DNA from: Microvirga flocculans ATCC BAA-817
GTDB taxonomy: Bacteria; Pseudomonadota; Alphaproteobacteria; Rhizobiales; Beijerinckiaceae
Reading direction: 5' to 3'
DNA length: 64,000 nt
NCBI RefSeq assembly: GCF_000518665.1
Contig: NZ_JAEA01000007.1
Span: 218,208-282,207, forward strand
Shown here one piece after another: positions 1 through 9,323 of this stretch. Position numbers and translations under genes: made by a program. The notes under the pieces were generated by a model. That model was not told where the DNA came from and did no database searches. It worked only from the letters and a program-made list of their open reading frames with translations. Position 1 is the first letter of the stretch. Each line of letters starts with the position of its first letter.

Positions 1-1085
1 CCCTTCTCTTCGGCCCCGCCGAATACTTCTCTCTCATGGTTGTCGGCCTGGTCTTCGCTGTGGTTCTCGCACGCGGTTCGGTGCTGAAGGCTGTCGCAAT
101 GATTGTGGTTGGCATCCTGCTCTCCACCGTTGGTCTCGATCTCGAAACGGGGCAGGAGCGCATGACCTTCGGATCGCAGCTTCTGCTGGATGGAATCGAG
201 TTCACGGTGATTGGCGTCGGCATCTTTGGCATTGCCGAAATTCTCCGCAACCTCGAAGCGGTCGAGACGCGAGATACCGTTCGTCAGGCGATCGGACGTC
301 TCATTCCGAGCCGGAGCGAGTTCAAGCAGGCCTATCCGTCCGTCATTCGCGGGACGTTTCTGGGGTCCGTCCTCGGGATCCTGCCCGGGAATGGGGCCGT
401 TCTTGCCCCCTTCGCCTCCTATACGCTCGAAAAGAAACTTGCCAAGAACTCAAGCCGTTTCGGACATGGGGCCATCGAAGGCGTGGCTGGCCCTGAATCG
501 GCAAACAATGCCGGCGCGCAGACATCCTTCATTCCTCTTCTGACACTCGGCATTCCGCCGAATGCGGTCATGGCGCTCATGGTAGGAGCCATGACCATCC
601 ACGGCATTGTTCCGGGTCCTCAGGTGATGACCCGGAACCCGGATCTGTTCTGGGGGATGATCGCTTCCATGTGGGTCGGGAACCTGATGCTGCTCGTCAT
701 CAATCTGCCGTTGATTGGCGCGTGGGTGCGGCTTCTCAAGGTTCCTTACCGCATTATGTTTCCGGCAATCCTGATGTTCTCCTGCATCGGGATCTATTCG
801 ATCAATTCCCTTTCAACCGATGTCCTGTTCATCGGGTTCTTCGGCATCATCGGCTACATGCTGCTGAAGCTCGACTTCGAGCCGGCTCCCATGCTGCTTG
901 GCTTCGTCCTTGGGCGATTGATGGAAGAGAATCTGCGTCGCGCGCTCGTCATCTCCCGCGGTTCGCTTGAGACCTTCATGGAGCGTCCCGTCAGCGCCGC
1001 CTTGCTGGTGGCGGCCTTGATCCTCTTGGTGCTCGCCGTCCTGCCATCGATCCGAAAGGGCCGGGACAAGGTGTTCACTGAGTAG
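1..1085 (+). CDS. tctA: Tripartite tricarboxylate transporter permease, TctA family (5' end outside window)
   Basis: This is the large membrane subunit of a TctABC-type secondary transporter, which takes up carboxylates with a periplasmic binding protein (TctC) and a small membrane subunit (TctB). The open frame runs from base 3 with no start and begins FGPAEYFSLMV, typical of the middle of TctA. About 360 C-terminal residues are present, against roughly 500 in the family. Visible signs are the conserved GILPGNGAVLAPF stretch near base 370 and many hydrophobic helices. TctB, TctC and the start lie upstream of the window, so the substrate cannot be told. A strong terminator follows. Confidence 0.9.
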   Translation, partial: LLFGPAEYFSLMVVGLVFAVVLARGSVLKAVAMIVVGILLSTVGLDLETGQERMTFGSQLLLDGIEFTVIGVGIFGIAEILRNLEAVETRDTVRQAIGRLIPSRSEFKQAYPSVIRGTFLGSVLGILPGNGAVLAPFASYTLEKKLAKNSSRFGHGAIEGVAGPESANNAGAQTSFIPLLTLGIPPNAVMALMVGAMTIHGIVPGPQVMTRNPDLFWGMIASMWVGNLMLLVINLPLIGAWVRLLKVPYRIMFPAILMFSCIGIYSINSLSTDVLFIGFFGIIGYMLLKLDFEPAPMLLGFVLGRLMEENLRRALVISRGSLETFMERPVSAALLVAALILLVLAVLPSIRKGRDKVFTE

Positions 1086-1136
1086 CTTCTTACGGCCGAC
1101 AAGGGGCGAGGCTGTCGAAGCAGCGCAATAAGCGAG

Positions 1137-1166
1137 AAAGGGTGTCGCGTAAGCGGCACCCTTTTT
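1137..1166 (+). terminator. Rho-independent terminator after tctA
   Basis: A 12-bp stem (1137-1148 with 1153-1164, one G-T pair) closes a GTAA tetraloop and runs into a T tract (1162-1166). It sits between the convergent tctA and pxpC genes and overlaps neither. Confidence 0.8.
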
Positions 1167-1169
1167 ATG

Positions 1170-2189
1170 TCAATCGTGCGCTGCGGGGGACAGCGCATCG
1201 ACCGTGCCGCCGATGAGATTGCGGCTCAGCAGGTGCTCGGTCGTCAGGGCAAAGCGCAGGGGCACGAGATGCTCAGGCAGGGCAGCGATCCAGTCTCTCA
1301 AGCGACGCGCCGCGGCTACGGCTTCCTCGCGCTCTACGGCCTTGAAACGCAAGGCGGAGCCGGGGCGCATCTGGGCTAGGCGCGGGAGATCGGCGCTGAT
1401 GACGGTCGCGATCTTCGGGTAGCCGCCCGCGGTCTGCCGGTCGCGCATGAGCACGATGGGCTGGCCGCTGCCCGGCACCTGGATGTGCCCGTCGACGATT
1501 CCGTCCGAGACGATGTTGAAGCCCTTGGCATGGCCGAGGCTCGGGCCGGTGAGCTGGAAGCCCATGCGGTCTGCCTGGGGGCTGATGGTGAATTCGCTCT
1601 CCAGGAACAGGCGGATGGCGTCGGGCGTGAAGTAGTCGTCCTGCGGCCCCAGCATGACCCGGATAGGCTCGTTCTCCTCAGGGATGGCGAGGGTGAGCTG
1701 CATCGGCTCGCCCCCTTGTGCCTCGGGCCGGCAGGGGAGGCGGCTTCCGGCCTGGAGGGCGGCACCTTTCAGGCCGCCGAGACGGGAGCGCAGATGAAAC
1801 GAGAGGCTGCCCAGCTGAGGCTCCACGGCGAAGCCCCCGGCCACGGCCAGATAGGCGAAGGTTCCGGTGCGCAGATGCCCTACCTCCAGGGTCTGGCCTT
1901 CCTGCAGGATCAGTGAGGTCAGGGGCGGAACGGGCGTTCCGTCGAGGCTGGCCGAAGCGCCGGTGAGGGCGACAAGAAGGTTGCCTCCTTCGCAGATGAA
2001 GGCTCCGCCGAGATTTATGAACTCGATGGCCGCCATCTCAGGCGGGTTGCCGGCAAGGGCGTTCGCCATCGCCAGGGCGCGCAGGTCCATGGCGCCGGAG
2101 GGCGAGACGCCGAAGCGCTGATAGCCGAGGCGGCCGCGATCCTGCAGGGAGGTCATCGGCCCGCATGCTCTGACGATCAGGTCCGTCAC
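1170..2189 (-). CDS. pxpC: 5-oxoprolinase subunit PxpC (biotin-dependent carboxyltransferase-like, KipA family)
   Basis: This is a subunit of the prokaryotic ATP-dependent 5-oxoprolinase PxpABC, which opens 5-oxoproline (pyroglutamate) to glutamate in the cytosol. The 339-residue protein starts with the family hallmark TSLQDRGRLGYQRFGV and then SGAMD, and is of normal length (about 310-340). Its start overlaps the stop of pxpB by 4 bp, so the two are translationally coupled. The older name for this family is KipA/urea-amidolyase-related. The third subunit, PxpA (LamB/YcsF family), is not encoded within this window. Confidence 0.9.
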   Translation of the reverse strand: MTDLIVRACGPMTSLQDRGRLGYQRFGVSPSGAMDLRALAMANALAGNPPEMAAIEFINLGGAFICEGGNLLVALTGASASLDGTPVPPLTSLILQEGQTLEVGHLRTGTFAYLAVAGGFAVEPQLGSLSFHLRSRLGGLKGAALQAGSRLPCRPEAQGGEPMQLTLAIPEENEPIRVMLGPQDDYFTPDAIRLFLESEFTISPQADRMGFQLTGPSLGHAKGFNIVSDGIVDGHIQVPGSGQPIVLMRDRQTAGGYPKIATVISADLPRLAQMRPGSALRFKAVEREEAVAAARRLRDWIAALPEHLVPLRFALTTEHLLSRNLIGGTVDALSPAAHD

Positions 2190-2908
2190 GGGCGCACCTC
2201 CTCGGCCACCGGCTCCCCGGCGAGCGCCGCCCTCTCCAGGGCGTCCCAGAGCGAAGCGTCGACGGGCTCGAAGACGATCTCGTCCCCGGCCGCGAACAGG
2301 AAGGCCGGGTTGCGCTCCGGCGCATAGGTGAGCACGGGCGTGCGGCCGAGCAGGTGCCAGCCGCTCGGCATGTCCATGGGCGCGATGCCGGCCTGGACCC
2401 CGCCGATCATGATCGAGCCCGCCGGGATCCGAGCCCGTGGATGCACCCGCCGGGACGTCGCGATCCGCTCGTCGAGCCCGCCGAGATAGGCGAAGCCCGG
2501 CAGGAAGCCAATCATGTAGATCCGGTAGACGGCGGATGCGTGGATCTCGATCACCTGGGCCGGCGTCAGGCCGTGCAGGGCGGCGACCTCCTCCAGGTCG
2601 ATCCCGTACGCGCCGCCATAGACGACGGGCACGCGCCAGCGTTTGCCCTTGGCGGCGCGGGGCGCCAGATCCTTCGTTTCCTCGTGGAGCGCCTCGATCA
2701 GGGCGTCGTAATCGGTGGCGAGGGGATCGAACTGGACGGTCAGGGAGCGATAGGTCGGCACGGTCTCGATCAGACCCGCCGGCGCGCGGGCCCGCAGGGC
2801 GTCGTCGAGCGCCAGGACCATGCCGTTGATCTCGGGGTCGATCGCGTCCCCGAACTCGATCGTCAGGGCGCTGTCGCCGCAGGGAAGAATTCTCGGTATC
2901 TGCACCAT
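2186..2908 (-). CDS. pxpB: 5-oxoprolinase subunit PxpB (KipI family)
   Basis: This is the second subunit of the 5-oxoprolinase complex, 240 residues long. It shows the KipI/allophanate-hydrolase-subunit-1 signature: ILPCGDSALTIEFGD near the N-terminus, then GFLPGFAYLGGLDERI, RIPAGSIMIGG and SGWHLLGRTP. It is the first gene of a two-gene operon with pxpC (ATGA overlap). Upstream is a divergent 218-bp gap shared with the 3-hydroxybutyrate dehydrogenase gene, which should hold both promoters. KipI is also known as an inhibitor of sporulation kinase in Bacillus, but pairing with pxpC favours oxoprolinase. Confidence 0.9.
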   Translation of the reverse strand: MVQIPRILPCGDSALTIEFGDAIDPEINGMVLALDDALRARAPAGLIETVPTYRSLTVQFDPLATDYDALIEALHEETKDLAPRAAKGKRWRVPVVYGGAYGIDLEEVAALHGLTPAQVIEIHASAVYRIYMIGFLPGFAYLGGLDERIATSRRVHPRARIPAGSIMIGGVQAGIAPMDMPSGWHLLGRTPVLTYAPERNPAFLFAAGDEIVFEPVDASLWDALERAALAGEPVAEEVRP

Positions 2909-3126
2909 GCCCTATCCGGTTTGACGAAACGGCATCTGCCCCTTCTCACATCGGGGCTCGGGAGACAACGCCGGGCCGGGGCGCAATACACATGCTCTGC
3001 GGGCATGGGCGTACTGCGCGAGCCCCCTGTCCCCCATGCGCCTTTTTGCTAGGCTCATCGCCGCCTTGTTCTTCGTGTATGCCATCCTCACCTGACGCCT
3101 GGACCCCAGGCCATGCGGAGAAGACC

Positions 3127-3912
3127 ATGACTTTGACATCCAAGACAGCCGTCGTCACCGGTTCGACCAGCGGCATTGGCCTTGCCATCGCCCGGGCGCT
3201 GGCCAAGGAGGGCGCCAACGTCGTCCTGAACGGCCTCGGCGACGCTGCCGAGATCGAGAGGACCCGTGCGGCAATCGAGAGCGAGTTCGGCGTGAAGGCT
3301 CTCTATTCGCCGGCCAACATGCTCAAGGCCGACGAGATCGAGGAGATGGTCCGGCTCGGGGAGCGGACCTTCGGCGGCGTCGACATCCTGGTCAACAATG
3401 CAGGCATCCAGTTCGTCTCGCCGGTGGAGGACTTCCCCGTCGAGAAGTGGAATCAGATCATCGCCATCAACCTGTCCTCCGCCTTTCACGCCATCCGCGC
3501 CGCGGTGCCGGGCATGAAGGCGCGCAAGTGGGGCCGGATCATCAATACGGCCTCGGCTCACTCCCTGGTGGCATCCCCCTTCAAGTCGGCTTACGTGGCC
3601 GCCAAGCACGGCGTTGCGGGCCTGACCAAGACCGTGGCGCTGGAAGTCGCGACCCACGGCGTCACGGTCAACTGCATCAGCCCCGGTTATGTCTGGACCC
3701 CTCTCGTCGAGAACCAGATTCCCGACACCATGAAGGCACGCGGCCTCACGCGGGAGCAGGTCATCAACGACGTGCTGCTCGAGGCGCAGCCCACGAAGCA
3801 GTTCGTGACCGTCGATCAGGTGGCGGCGCTCGCCGTCTTCCTCTGCTCGGATGCGGCAAGCCAGATCACCGGCACCAACATGTCCATGGATGGCGGCTGG
3901 ACCGCGAAGTAA
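3127..3912 (+). CDS. bdhA: 3-hydroxybutyrate dehydrogenase (SDR family)
   Basis: An NAD-dependent short-chain dehydrogenase of 261 residues that interconverts D-3-hydroxybutyrate and acetoacetate, as in polyhydroxybutyrate turnover. It has the cofactor motif GSTSGIG near residue 12, NNAG, the catalytic Tyr-Lys pair in YVAAK, and the late PTKQFVTVDQVA and GTNMSMDGGWTAK stretches typical of BdhA. The frame stays open upstream to 2992, but I chose the ATG at 3127 because GGAG lies 6 nt before it and the Rossmann fold starts right after. It is transcribed away from pxpB. Another SDR activity cannot be excluded from sequence alone. Confidence 0.88.
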   Translation: MTLTSKTAVVTGSTSGIGLAIARALAKEGANVVLNGLGDAAEIERTRAAIESEFGVKALYSPANMLKADEIEEMVRLGERTFGGVDILVNNAGIQFVSPVEDFPVEKWNQIIAINLSSAFHAIRAAVPGMKARKWGRIINTASAHSLVASPFKSAYVAAKHGVAGLTKTVALEVATHGVTVNCISPGYVWTPLVENQIPDTMKARGLTREQVINDVLLEAQPTKQFVTVDQVAALAVFLCSDAASQITGTNMSMDGGWTAK

Positions 3913-3922
3913 GGCCTCCCGT

Positions 3923-3959
3923 CGTCATCCCGGATGCCGCAAGGCAATCCGGGATGACG
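3923..3959. terminator. Bidirectional hairpin between bdhA and pip
   Basis: A 13-bp perfect inverted repeat (3923-3935 with 3947-3959) has an inner GCC/GGC extension. It lies in the short gap between two convergent genes, so it probably ends transcription from both sides. There is no T tract. A similar TCATCC-type palindrome occurs at 6171-6197, so this may belong to a dispersed family. Confidence 0.6.
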
Positions 3960-3960
3960 G

Positions 3961-4959
<999 letters not shown>

Positions 4960-5076
4960 TCAGCCCAAAGAAACAAGTCTTGAGCCGGCTTCAAAACCTC
5001 TAGCGCGTCGTCTAACTGTCATATAGTTTTGCGACCGGGGAACAGGGCAAAGCCCGGACCACACTGGAGGACTACA

Positions 5077-6150
5077 ATGTTGACCAAACGCGCCAGCCTG
5101 AAGCTGGCTACGGCTCTCGCCGCTCTCATGGTCGTCGGCACGGCGCAGGCCGCCGAGAAGCTGCGGCTTCTGACCTGGGCCGATTACGTTCCGAAAGACG
5201 TGATGGAGCAGTTCACGAAGGAGACCGGCATCGAAGTCGAGGTCACTCTTTCGAACAACGAGGAAATGATCTCCAAGCTGCGTGCGACGCAGGGAGCAGG
5301 CTTCGATCTCGTCCAGCCGAGCCAGGACCGCATCGCCGGCCCGCAGGCCGAATTCGGCATCTACAAGCCGCTCGATCTCTCCAAGATCAAGTCCGACCTC
5401 TTCATCGCCTCCATGCTGGAAGCGACCAAGAAGAACACCACTGTGGAAGGCAAGGTCTACGGCGTTCCCCATATCTGGGGCACGGACGGCCTGATCGTGA
5501 ACACGAAGGCCGCCCCCAAGGTCGCCGACTACAACGACCTCTGCGACGCCGCTCTCGCCGGCAAGACCAGCTTCCGCGCCAAGCGCCCGGCGCTGATCGC
5601 CTTCGCTTTCGCCAACGGCATGGATCCTTTCGCGTCCTATAAGGACCCGAAGGCCTACGCCGCCATGATGGACAAGGTCGGCGCCAAGCTCGCCGAGTGC
5701 AAGAAGACCGTGAAGTTCTTCTGGGACGGCAAGGATCAGCTTCTCAACGCCCTGCGCTCCGGCGAAGTCGTCGCGGCCATGGCCTGGGATACGGGCGGCT
5801 GGAAGCTCAATTCCGAGAATGCGGACATCAAGTTCATTGCGCCGAAGTCGGGCGCTCTGGGCTGGGTCGACACCTTCGCGATTCCCGCCAAGGGCCGCAA
5901 TGACGATGCCGCCTACAAGTGGATCAACTTCAACATGAAGCCCGAGATCGCCGCGAAGGTTGCTGCCTCCGCCGGCAACTTCACGGCCTCGAACGGTGCC
6001 GACAAGCTCATGCAGGGCAAGCTGAAGGACCAGTTCGCCGAGAGCTTCCCGAAGGCCGCCATCGACAACATCAAGTGGTACCCGGCGGTCCCGGCCGGCA
6101 TCGAGGAGATCGAGGGCAAGGTCCTCGACCGTCTCAAGGCCGGTTCGTAA
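5077..6150 (+). CDS. ABC transporter substrate-binding protein, spermidine/putrescine (PotD) type
   Basis: Periplasmic binding protein of 357 residues for an importer of the polyamine/opine/iron family. A signal peptide covers about residues 1-26 (hydrophobic core, cleavage near AQAAEK), and the mature start LRLLTWADYVPKDVMEQF is classic PotD/PotF. The ATG at 5077 has GGAGG 6 nt upstream; the open frame upstream of it has no signal-like sequence. It is the first gene of a four-gene operon. A hairpin with a T tract behind it probably lowers readthrough, so the binding protein is made in excess. The exact ligand (putrescine, spermidine or another amine) is not readable. Confidence 0.88.
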   Translation: MLTKRASLKLATALAALMVVGTAQAAEKLRLLTWADYVPKDVMEQFTKETGIEVEVTLSNNEEMISKLRATQGAGFDLVQPSQDRIAGPQAEFGIYKPLDLSKIKSDLFIASMLEATKKNTTVEGKVYGVPHIWGTDGLIVNTKAAPKVADYNDLCDAALAGKTSFRAKRPALIAFAFANGMDPFASYKDPKAYAAMMDKVGAKLAECKKTVKFFWDGKDQLLNALRSGEVVAAMAWDTGGWKLNSENADIKFIAPKSGALGWVDTFAIPAKGRNDDAAYKWINFNMKPEIAAKVAASAGNFTASNGADKLMQGKLKDQFAESFPKAAIDNIKWYPAVPAGIEEIEGKVLDRLKAGS

Positions 6151-6170
6151 GAACCCTTCCTGTAGCATCA

Positions 6171-6203
6171 TCATCCCCCGGCTTGCCCGGGGGATGACTT
6201 TTT
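6171..6203 (+). terminator. Intra-operon terminator after the binding-protein gene
   Basis: An 11-bp GC-rich stem (6171-6181 with 6187-6197) and a five-base loop are followed by T's at 6199-6203. It lies between the binding protein and the ATPase of the same operon, the usual place for partial termination. An ATG at 6194 lies inside its right arm, which argues against that as the start of the next gene. Confidence 0.65.
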
Positions 6204-6217
6204 GCGTTGCACCGCTC

Positions 6218-7303
6218 ATGGCACATTCCACCGATCTCGATCTCGTCAACGTCATCAAGCGCTTCGGCTCGCATGCAGCCGTGAATGACGTCAGCTTCAG
6301 CGTCGCGCCCGGCGAGTTCTTTTCGATCCTCGGCCCTTCCGGCTGCGGCAAGACCACCCTCATGCGCATGATCGCCGGGTTCGAACACCCGACATCGGGC
6401 GACATCCGCATCCGTGGCCAGTCGATGATCGGCGTGCCCGCCAACAAGCGCCCCGTGAACATGGTGTTCCAGAGCCTCGCGCTTTTCCCCATGATGAGCG
6501 TCGGCGAGAACGTGGCCTATGGGCTGACCTGCCGCGGCGTTTCCCGCGCGGAGGCCGAGGAACGCGCCAACCGCATGCTGGAGCGCGTCGGCCTCAAAGA
6601 CTTCGGCGAGCGCCGCGTGACGGCGCTGTCGGGCGGTCAGCGGCAGCGCGTGGCCATTGCCCGCTGCCTCGTGCTGGAGCCCACCCTCGTGCTGCTCGAC
6701 GAGCCGCTCGGCGCGCTCGACCTGAAGCTGCGCGAGCACATGAAGATCGAGCTCAAGCAGCTTCAGAGCACTTTCAATACAACCTTCGCGTACATCACCC
6801 ACGACCAGTCCGAAGCGCTTGTCATGTCCGATCGCATCGCCGTGATGAACCAGGGCCGGTTCGAGCAGGTGGGAAGCCCGCGCGAGCTGTATCACAACCC
6901 GGCGACGCCCTTCGTCGCGAGCTTCGTCGGCGAGACCAACAAGTGGCAGGGCGAGGCGTCTGCTGCCTCCAACGGCTCCGTGTCCGTGCGCCTGCCCTCG
7001 GGCACCGTGCTTCAGGGCCAGGGCAAGGAGGCGAACAAGACGTCGCTCGCCTTCGTGCGCCCCGAGGCGATTGCGCTGGCGCAGGATGCCTCGGCCCTGG
7101 GCGCCCTGGCGAACCGCTTCGAAGGCCGCGTCTCGGCGGTTCTGTTCGATGGCGCCAATTCCAGCCTGCTGATCGACACAGTCGGCTTCGAACAACCTGT
7201 CCGCGCCGTGCTGCCGCAGGCCGGTCCGCTCGCGGGCATCGAGGTCGGTGCTCCCGTTCATCTCGGCTGGACGGCGGATGCGATGAAGGTCTTCGCCGCA
7301 TGA
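6218..7303 (+). CDS. ABC transporter ATP-binding protein, PotA type
   Basis: ATPase of the polyamine-type importer, 361 residues. Walker A is GPSGCGKT (residues 39-46), the signature LSGGQRQR begins at 137, and Walker B with D-loop is LLDEPLGALD near 160. A C-terminal TOBE-like regulatory domain follows from about residue 240. I start it at the ATG at 6218, because the in-frame ATG at 6194 is inside the terminator hairpin. Its stop overlaps the start of the first permease (ATGA), so translation is coupled. Confidence 0.93.
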   Translation: MAHSTDLDLVNVIKRFGSHAAVNDVSFSVAPGEFFSILGPSGCGKTTLMRMIAGFEHPTSGDIRIRGQSMIGVPANKRPVNMVFQSLALFPMMSVGENVAYGLTCRGVSRAEAEERANRMLERVGLKDFGERRVTALSGGQRQRVAIARCLVLEPTLVLLDEPLGALDLKLREHMKIELKQLQSTFNTTFAYITHDQSEALVMSDRIAVMNQGRFEQVGSPRELYHNPATPFVASFVGETNKWQGEASAASNGSVSVRLPSGTVLQGQGKEANKTSLAFVRPEAIALAQDASALGALANRFEGRVSAVLFDGANSSLLIDTVGFEQPVRAVLPQAGPLAGIEVGAPVHLGWTADAMKVFAA

Positions 7304-8169
7304 TGACGAAATCGGCGCAACGCCTCACGCTCTTCCTGCTGCTCGCGCCCGCCATCCTGTGGCTCGGCCTTCTCATCGTGCTCCCGCACGTGGAGATCCT
7401 CGTCCTCTCCTTCAGCGAGAGGGTGGCGCCGCGGGTCTATGCCTTCGGCTTCGGCAATTACCTCGAATTCTTCACCGAGCCGCTCTACTGGCGCACCTTC
7501 GCGCGCACGGCGGGCATGTCGATCCTGGTCACGGCGCTGACACTCGTGCTCGCCTTTCCCATCGCGCTCTACATCGCACGAGTGGCGCAAGGCCGCCTGA
7601 AGGCGATGCTGCTTCTGCTGTGCCTTCTGCCTTTCTGGGTTTCGGAACTCGTTCGCACCCTTGGCTGGATGATGATCCTACGCGAGACGGGCGTGCTGTC
7701 CTACGTTCTGCAGGCCACGGGCCTCACCGCGGAGCGGGTCGAGTTTCTCTACAACGACGGCGCGGTAATCCTCGGTCTCGTCTATGGCGGCCTGCTCTTC
7801 ATGATCGTGCCGCTCGCCAATGCGCTCGAGAGCCTCGAGCCTGCGGTCGTCGAGGCAGGGTTCGATCTCGGTGGCAGCCGCTGGACCGTGCTGCGCCGGA
7901 TCGTCATCCCGCACGCCATGCCGGGCATCGTCGCAGGCTCGATCATCGTGTTCATGCTCACCGTCGGCAATTTCGCGACGCCGGTGCTGCTGGGCGGCAA
8001 GAACGGCCTGTGGTTCACCGAGCAGATCTACGCGCAGTTCATCACGCGCTTCAACTGGCCTCAGGGCGCGGCCTTCGGCATGCTGCTCCTGCTGCTTTCC
8101 TCCGCCATCGTGTGGCTGGGCCTGCGCCTGACGGGCCAGAGCCTCGGCACCACCTTGAAGCAGGCTTGA
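7300..8169 (+). CDS. ABC transporter permease, PotB type
   Basis: First membrane subunit of the polyamine-type importer, 289 residues with about six transmembrane helices. It begins with a hydrophobic segment at residues 8-30. The EAA loop that contacts the ATPase is seen as VEAGFDLGGSRWTVLRRIVIPHAMPG. Tandem ATGs at 7300 and 7303 are both possible starts; the first overlaps the ATPase stop codon. It works with the next gene as a heterodimeric channel. Confidence 0.92.
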   Translation: MMTKSAQRLTLFLLLAPAILWLGLLIVLPHVEILVLSFSERVAPRVYAFGFGNYLEFFTEPLYWRTFARTAGMSILVTALTLVLAFPIALYIARVAQGRLKAMLLLLCLLPFWVSELVRTLGWMMILRETGVLSYVLQATGLTAERVEFLYNDGAVILGLVYGGLLFMIVPLANALESLEPAVVEAGFDLGGSRWTVLRRIVIPHAMPGIVAGSIIVFMLTVGNFATPVLLGGKNGLWFTEQIYAQFITRFNWPQGAAFGMLLLLLSSAIVWLGLRLTGQSLGTTLKQA

Positions 8170-8174
8170 AGACC

Positions 8175-9014
8175 ATGAACCGTCCGTCGTTCGCCTGGAA
8201 ACTCTACATCGCGGCGTTCTATCTCTTCCTGTTCGCGCCGCTTCTGATCGTGGCGATCTTCGCCTTCAATGCGAGCCCGTTCCCGTCGCCGCCCTGGCGC
8301 GGGTTCACGCTCGAATGGTTCACCGGCTCGGGAAGCGTCTTCGGCAAGCCCGGCATCCTGATGGATCCGATCTGGCTCGACAGTATCGGAAACAGCTTCA
8401 AGGTGGCGGTGCCGGTTGCCTTGCTCGCCGTACTCATCGGCACGGTCAACGCCTGGGTCCTGGAGCGCGCGGAGTTCCCCGGCAAGACCGTGCTCGCCAT
8501 GATGATGCTCTGGCCCCTCGTCATTCCCGGCGTGGTGCTCGGCATCTCGATCCTCGCCTTCTTCTCGCGCGTCGCGAATGGACTCGAGGATTGGCTTCAG
8601 ACCGATCTCGACATGCTACGCCCCGGCCTGCCGCTGGTGGTGCTCGGGCAGCTCTCGTTCATCCTCACCATCGCGACGCTCATCATCGCGGCGCGCCTGC
8701 GCAAGTTCGACCGCTCCCTTGAGGAGGCCGCCTTCGATCTCGGCGCCAGCCGCGCGCGGGTGCTGCGCACCGTCACGCTGCCTTTCTTAAGCCCGGCGCT
8801 CATCGGCGCGGGACTCGTGGCGCTGCTCATGTCGTTCGAGAACTTCAACACGACGCTGATGCTCGTCGGTTCGGACGCGCCGTTGCCGATCACCATGTAC
8901 GGCCAGATGCGTGAGGGCGCGACGCCGGCGATCAACGCCGTGAGTCTTCTGCTGATGCTGGGCGTCGGCGGAATCGCGAGCGTCTTCGCGCTGACCTCGA
9001 AGGCGGGACGCTGA
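8175..9014 (+). CDS. ABC transporter permease, PotC type
   Basis: Second membrane subunit of the importer, 279 residues. It has an N-terminal helix (residues 9-30), FNASPFPSPPWRGFTLEWF typical of PotC, and the EAA loop EEAAFDLGASRARVLRTVTLPF. It starts 5 nt after the PotB-type gene and is the last gene of the operon. The following 309 bases (9015-9323) hold no gene, only the palindromes listed next. Confidence 0.92.
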   Translation: MNRPSFAWKLYIAAFYLFLFAPLLIVAIFAFNASPFPSPPWRGFTLEWFTGSGSVFGKPGILMDPIWLDSIGNSFKVAVPVALLAVLIGTVNAWVLERAEFPGKTVLAMMMLWPLVIPGVVLGISILAFFSRVANGLEDWLQTDLDMLRPGLPLVVLGQLSFILTIATLIIAARLRKFDRSLEEAAFDLGASRARVLRTVTLPFLSPALIGAGLVALLMSFENFNTTLMLVGSDAPLPITMYGQMREGATPAINAVSLLLMLGVGGIASVFALTSKAGR

Positions 9015-9074
9015 AACTCCTGTCCTTCCAGCCTCGGGCTTGCCTGGGACCTGTCTTCATCCGGCTCTGGAACC

Positions 9075-9179
9075 CTCCTCCCCCTTGTGGGGAGGAGATG
9101 GAGGTGGGGGTGCCAGCGCCGAACTTTGATAGGCACTCGCTCACACCCCCACCCTGGCCATCCCCACGAGAGGGAGGAG
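9075..9179. repeat. Imperfect inverted repeat (REP-like palindrome)
   Basis: Two arms of about 37 bp (9075-9112 and 9144-9179), rich in CCTCCCCC / GGGGGTG, are near-perfect reverse complements around a 31-bp spacer. Each arm also folds on itself (CTCCTCCCCC with GGGGAGGAG). This is typical of intergenic palindromes in alphaproteobacteria. No coding sequence is credible here. Confidence 0.7.
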
Positions 9180-9213
9180 ATCAGGTTGAGTCATTTCTAG
9201 CTTTGGGGATATC

Positions 9214-9248
9214 AAAAAAATCGGCCATGACGTCGAGGTCACGGCCGA
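9214..9248 (-). terminator. Rho-independent terminator of the dipeptide operon
   Basis: Read on the minus strand, a stem of TCGGCC plus GTCA pairs (9221-9231 with 9238-9248, one mismatch) runs into seven T's (the A tract at 9214-9220). It lies 75 bp past the stop of the membrane dipeptidase and is the likely end of that transcript. A second 11-bp perfect hairpin (9282-9292 with 9296-9306) lies between them without a T tract. Confidence 0.75.
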
Positions 9249-9323
9249 TACTGCAAGCTTTTGCTTTGAAGCGTCTTTTCACACAAAACCGATCTTCGGT
9301 TTTGTGCCCGCTGCTTTAGAGCC

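Noticed and set aside
9098..9319. Small 73-residue frame in the gap after the polyamine operon
   Set aside because: It is made of the palindromic repeat (proline/serine-rich), with no ribosome-binding site.
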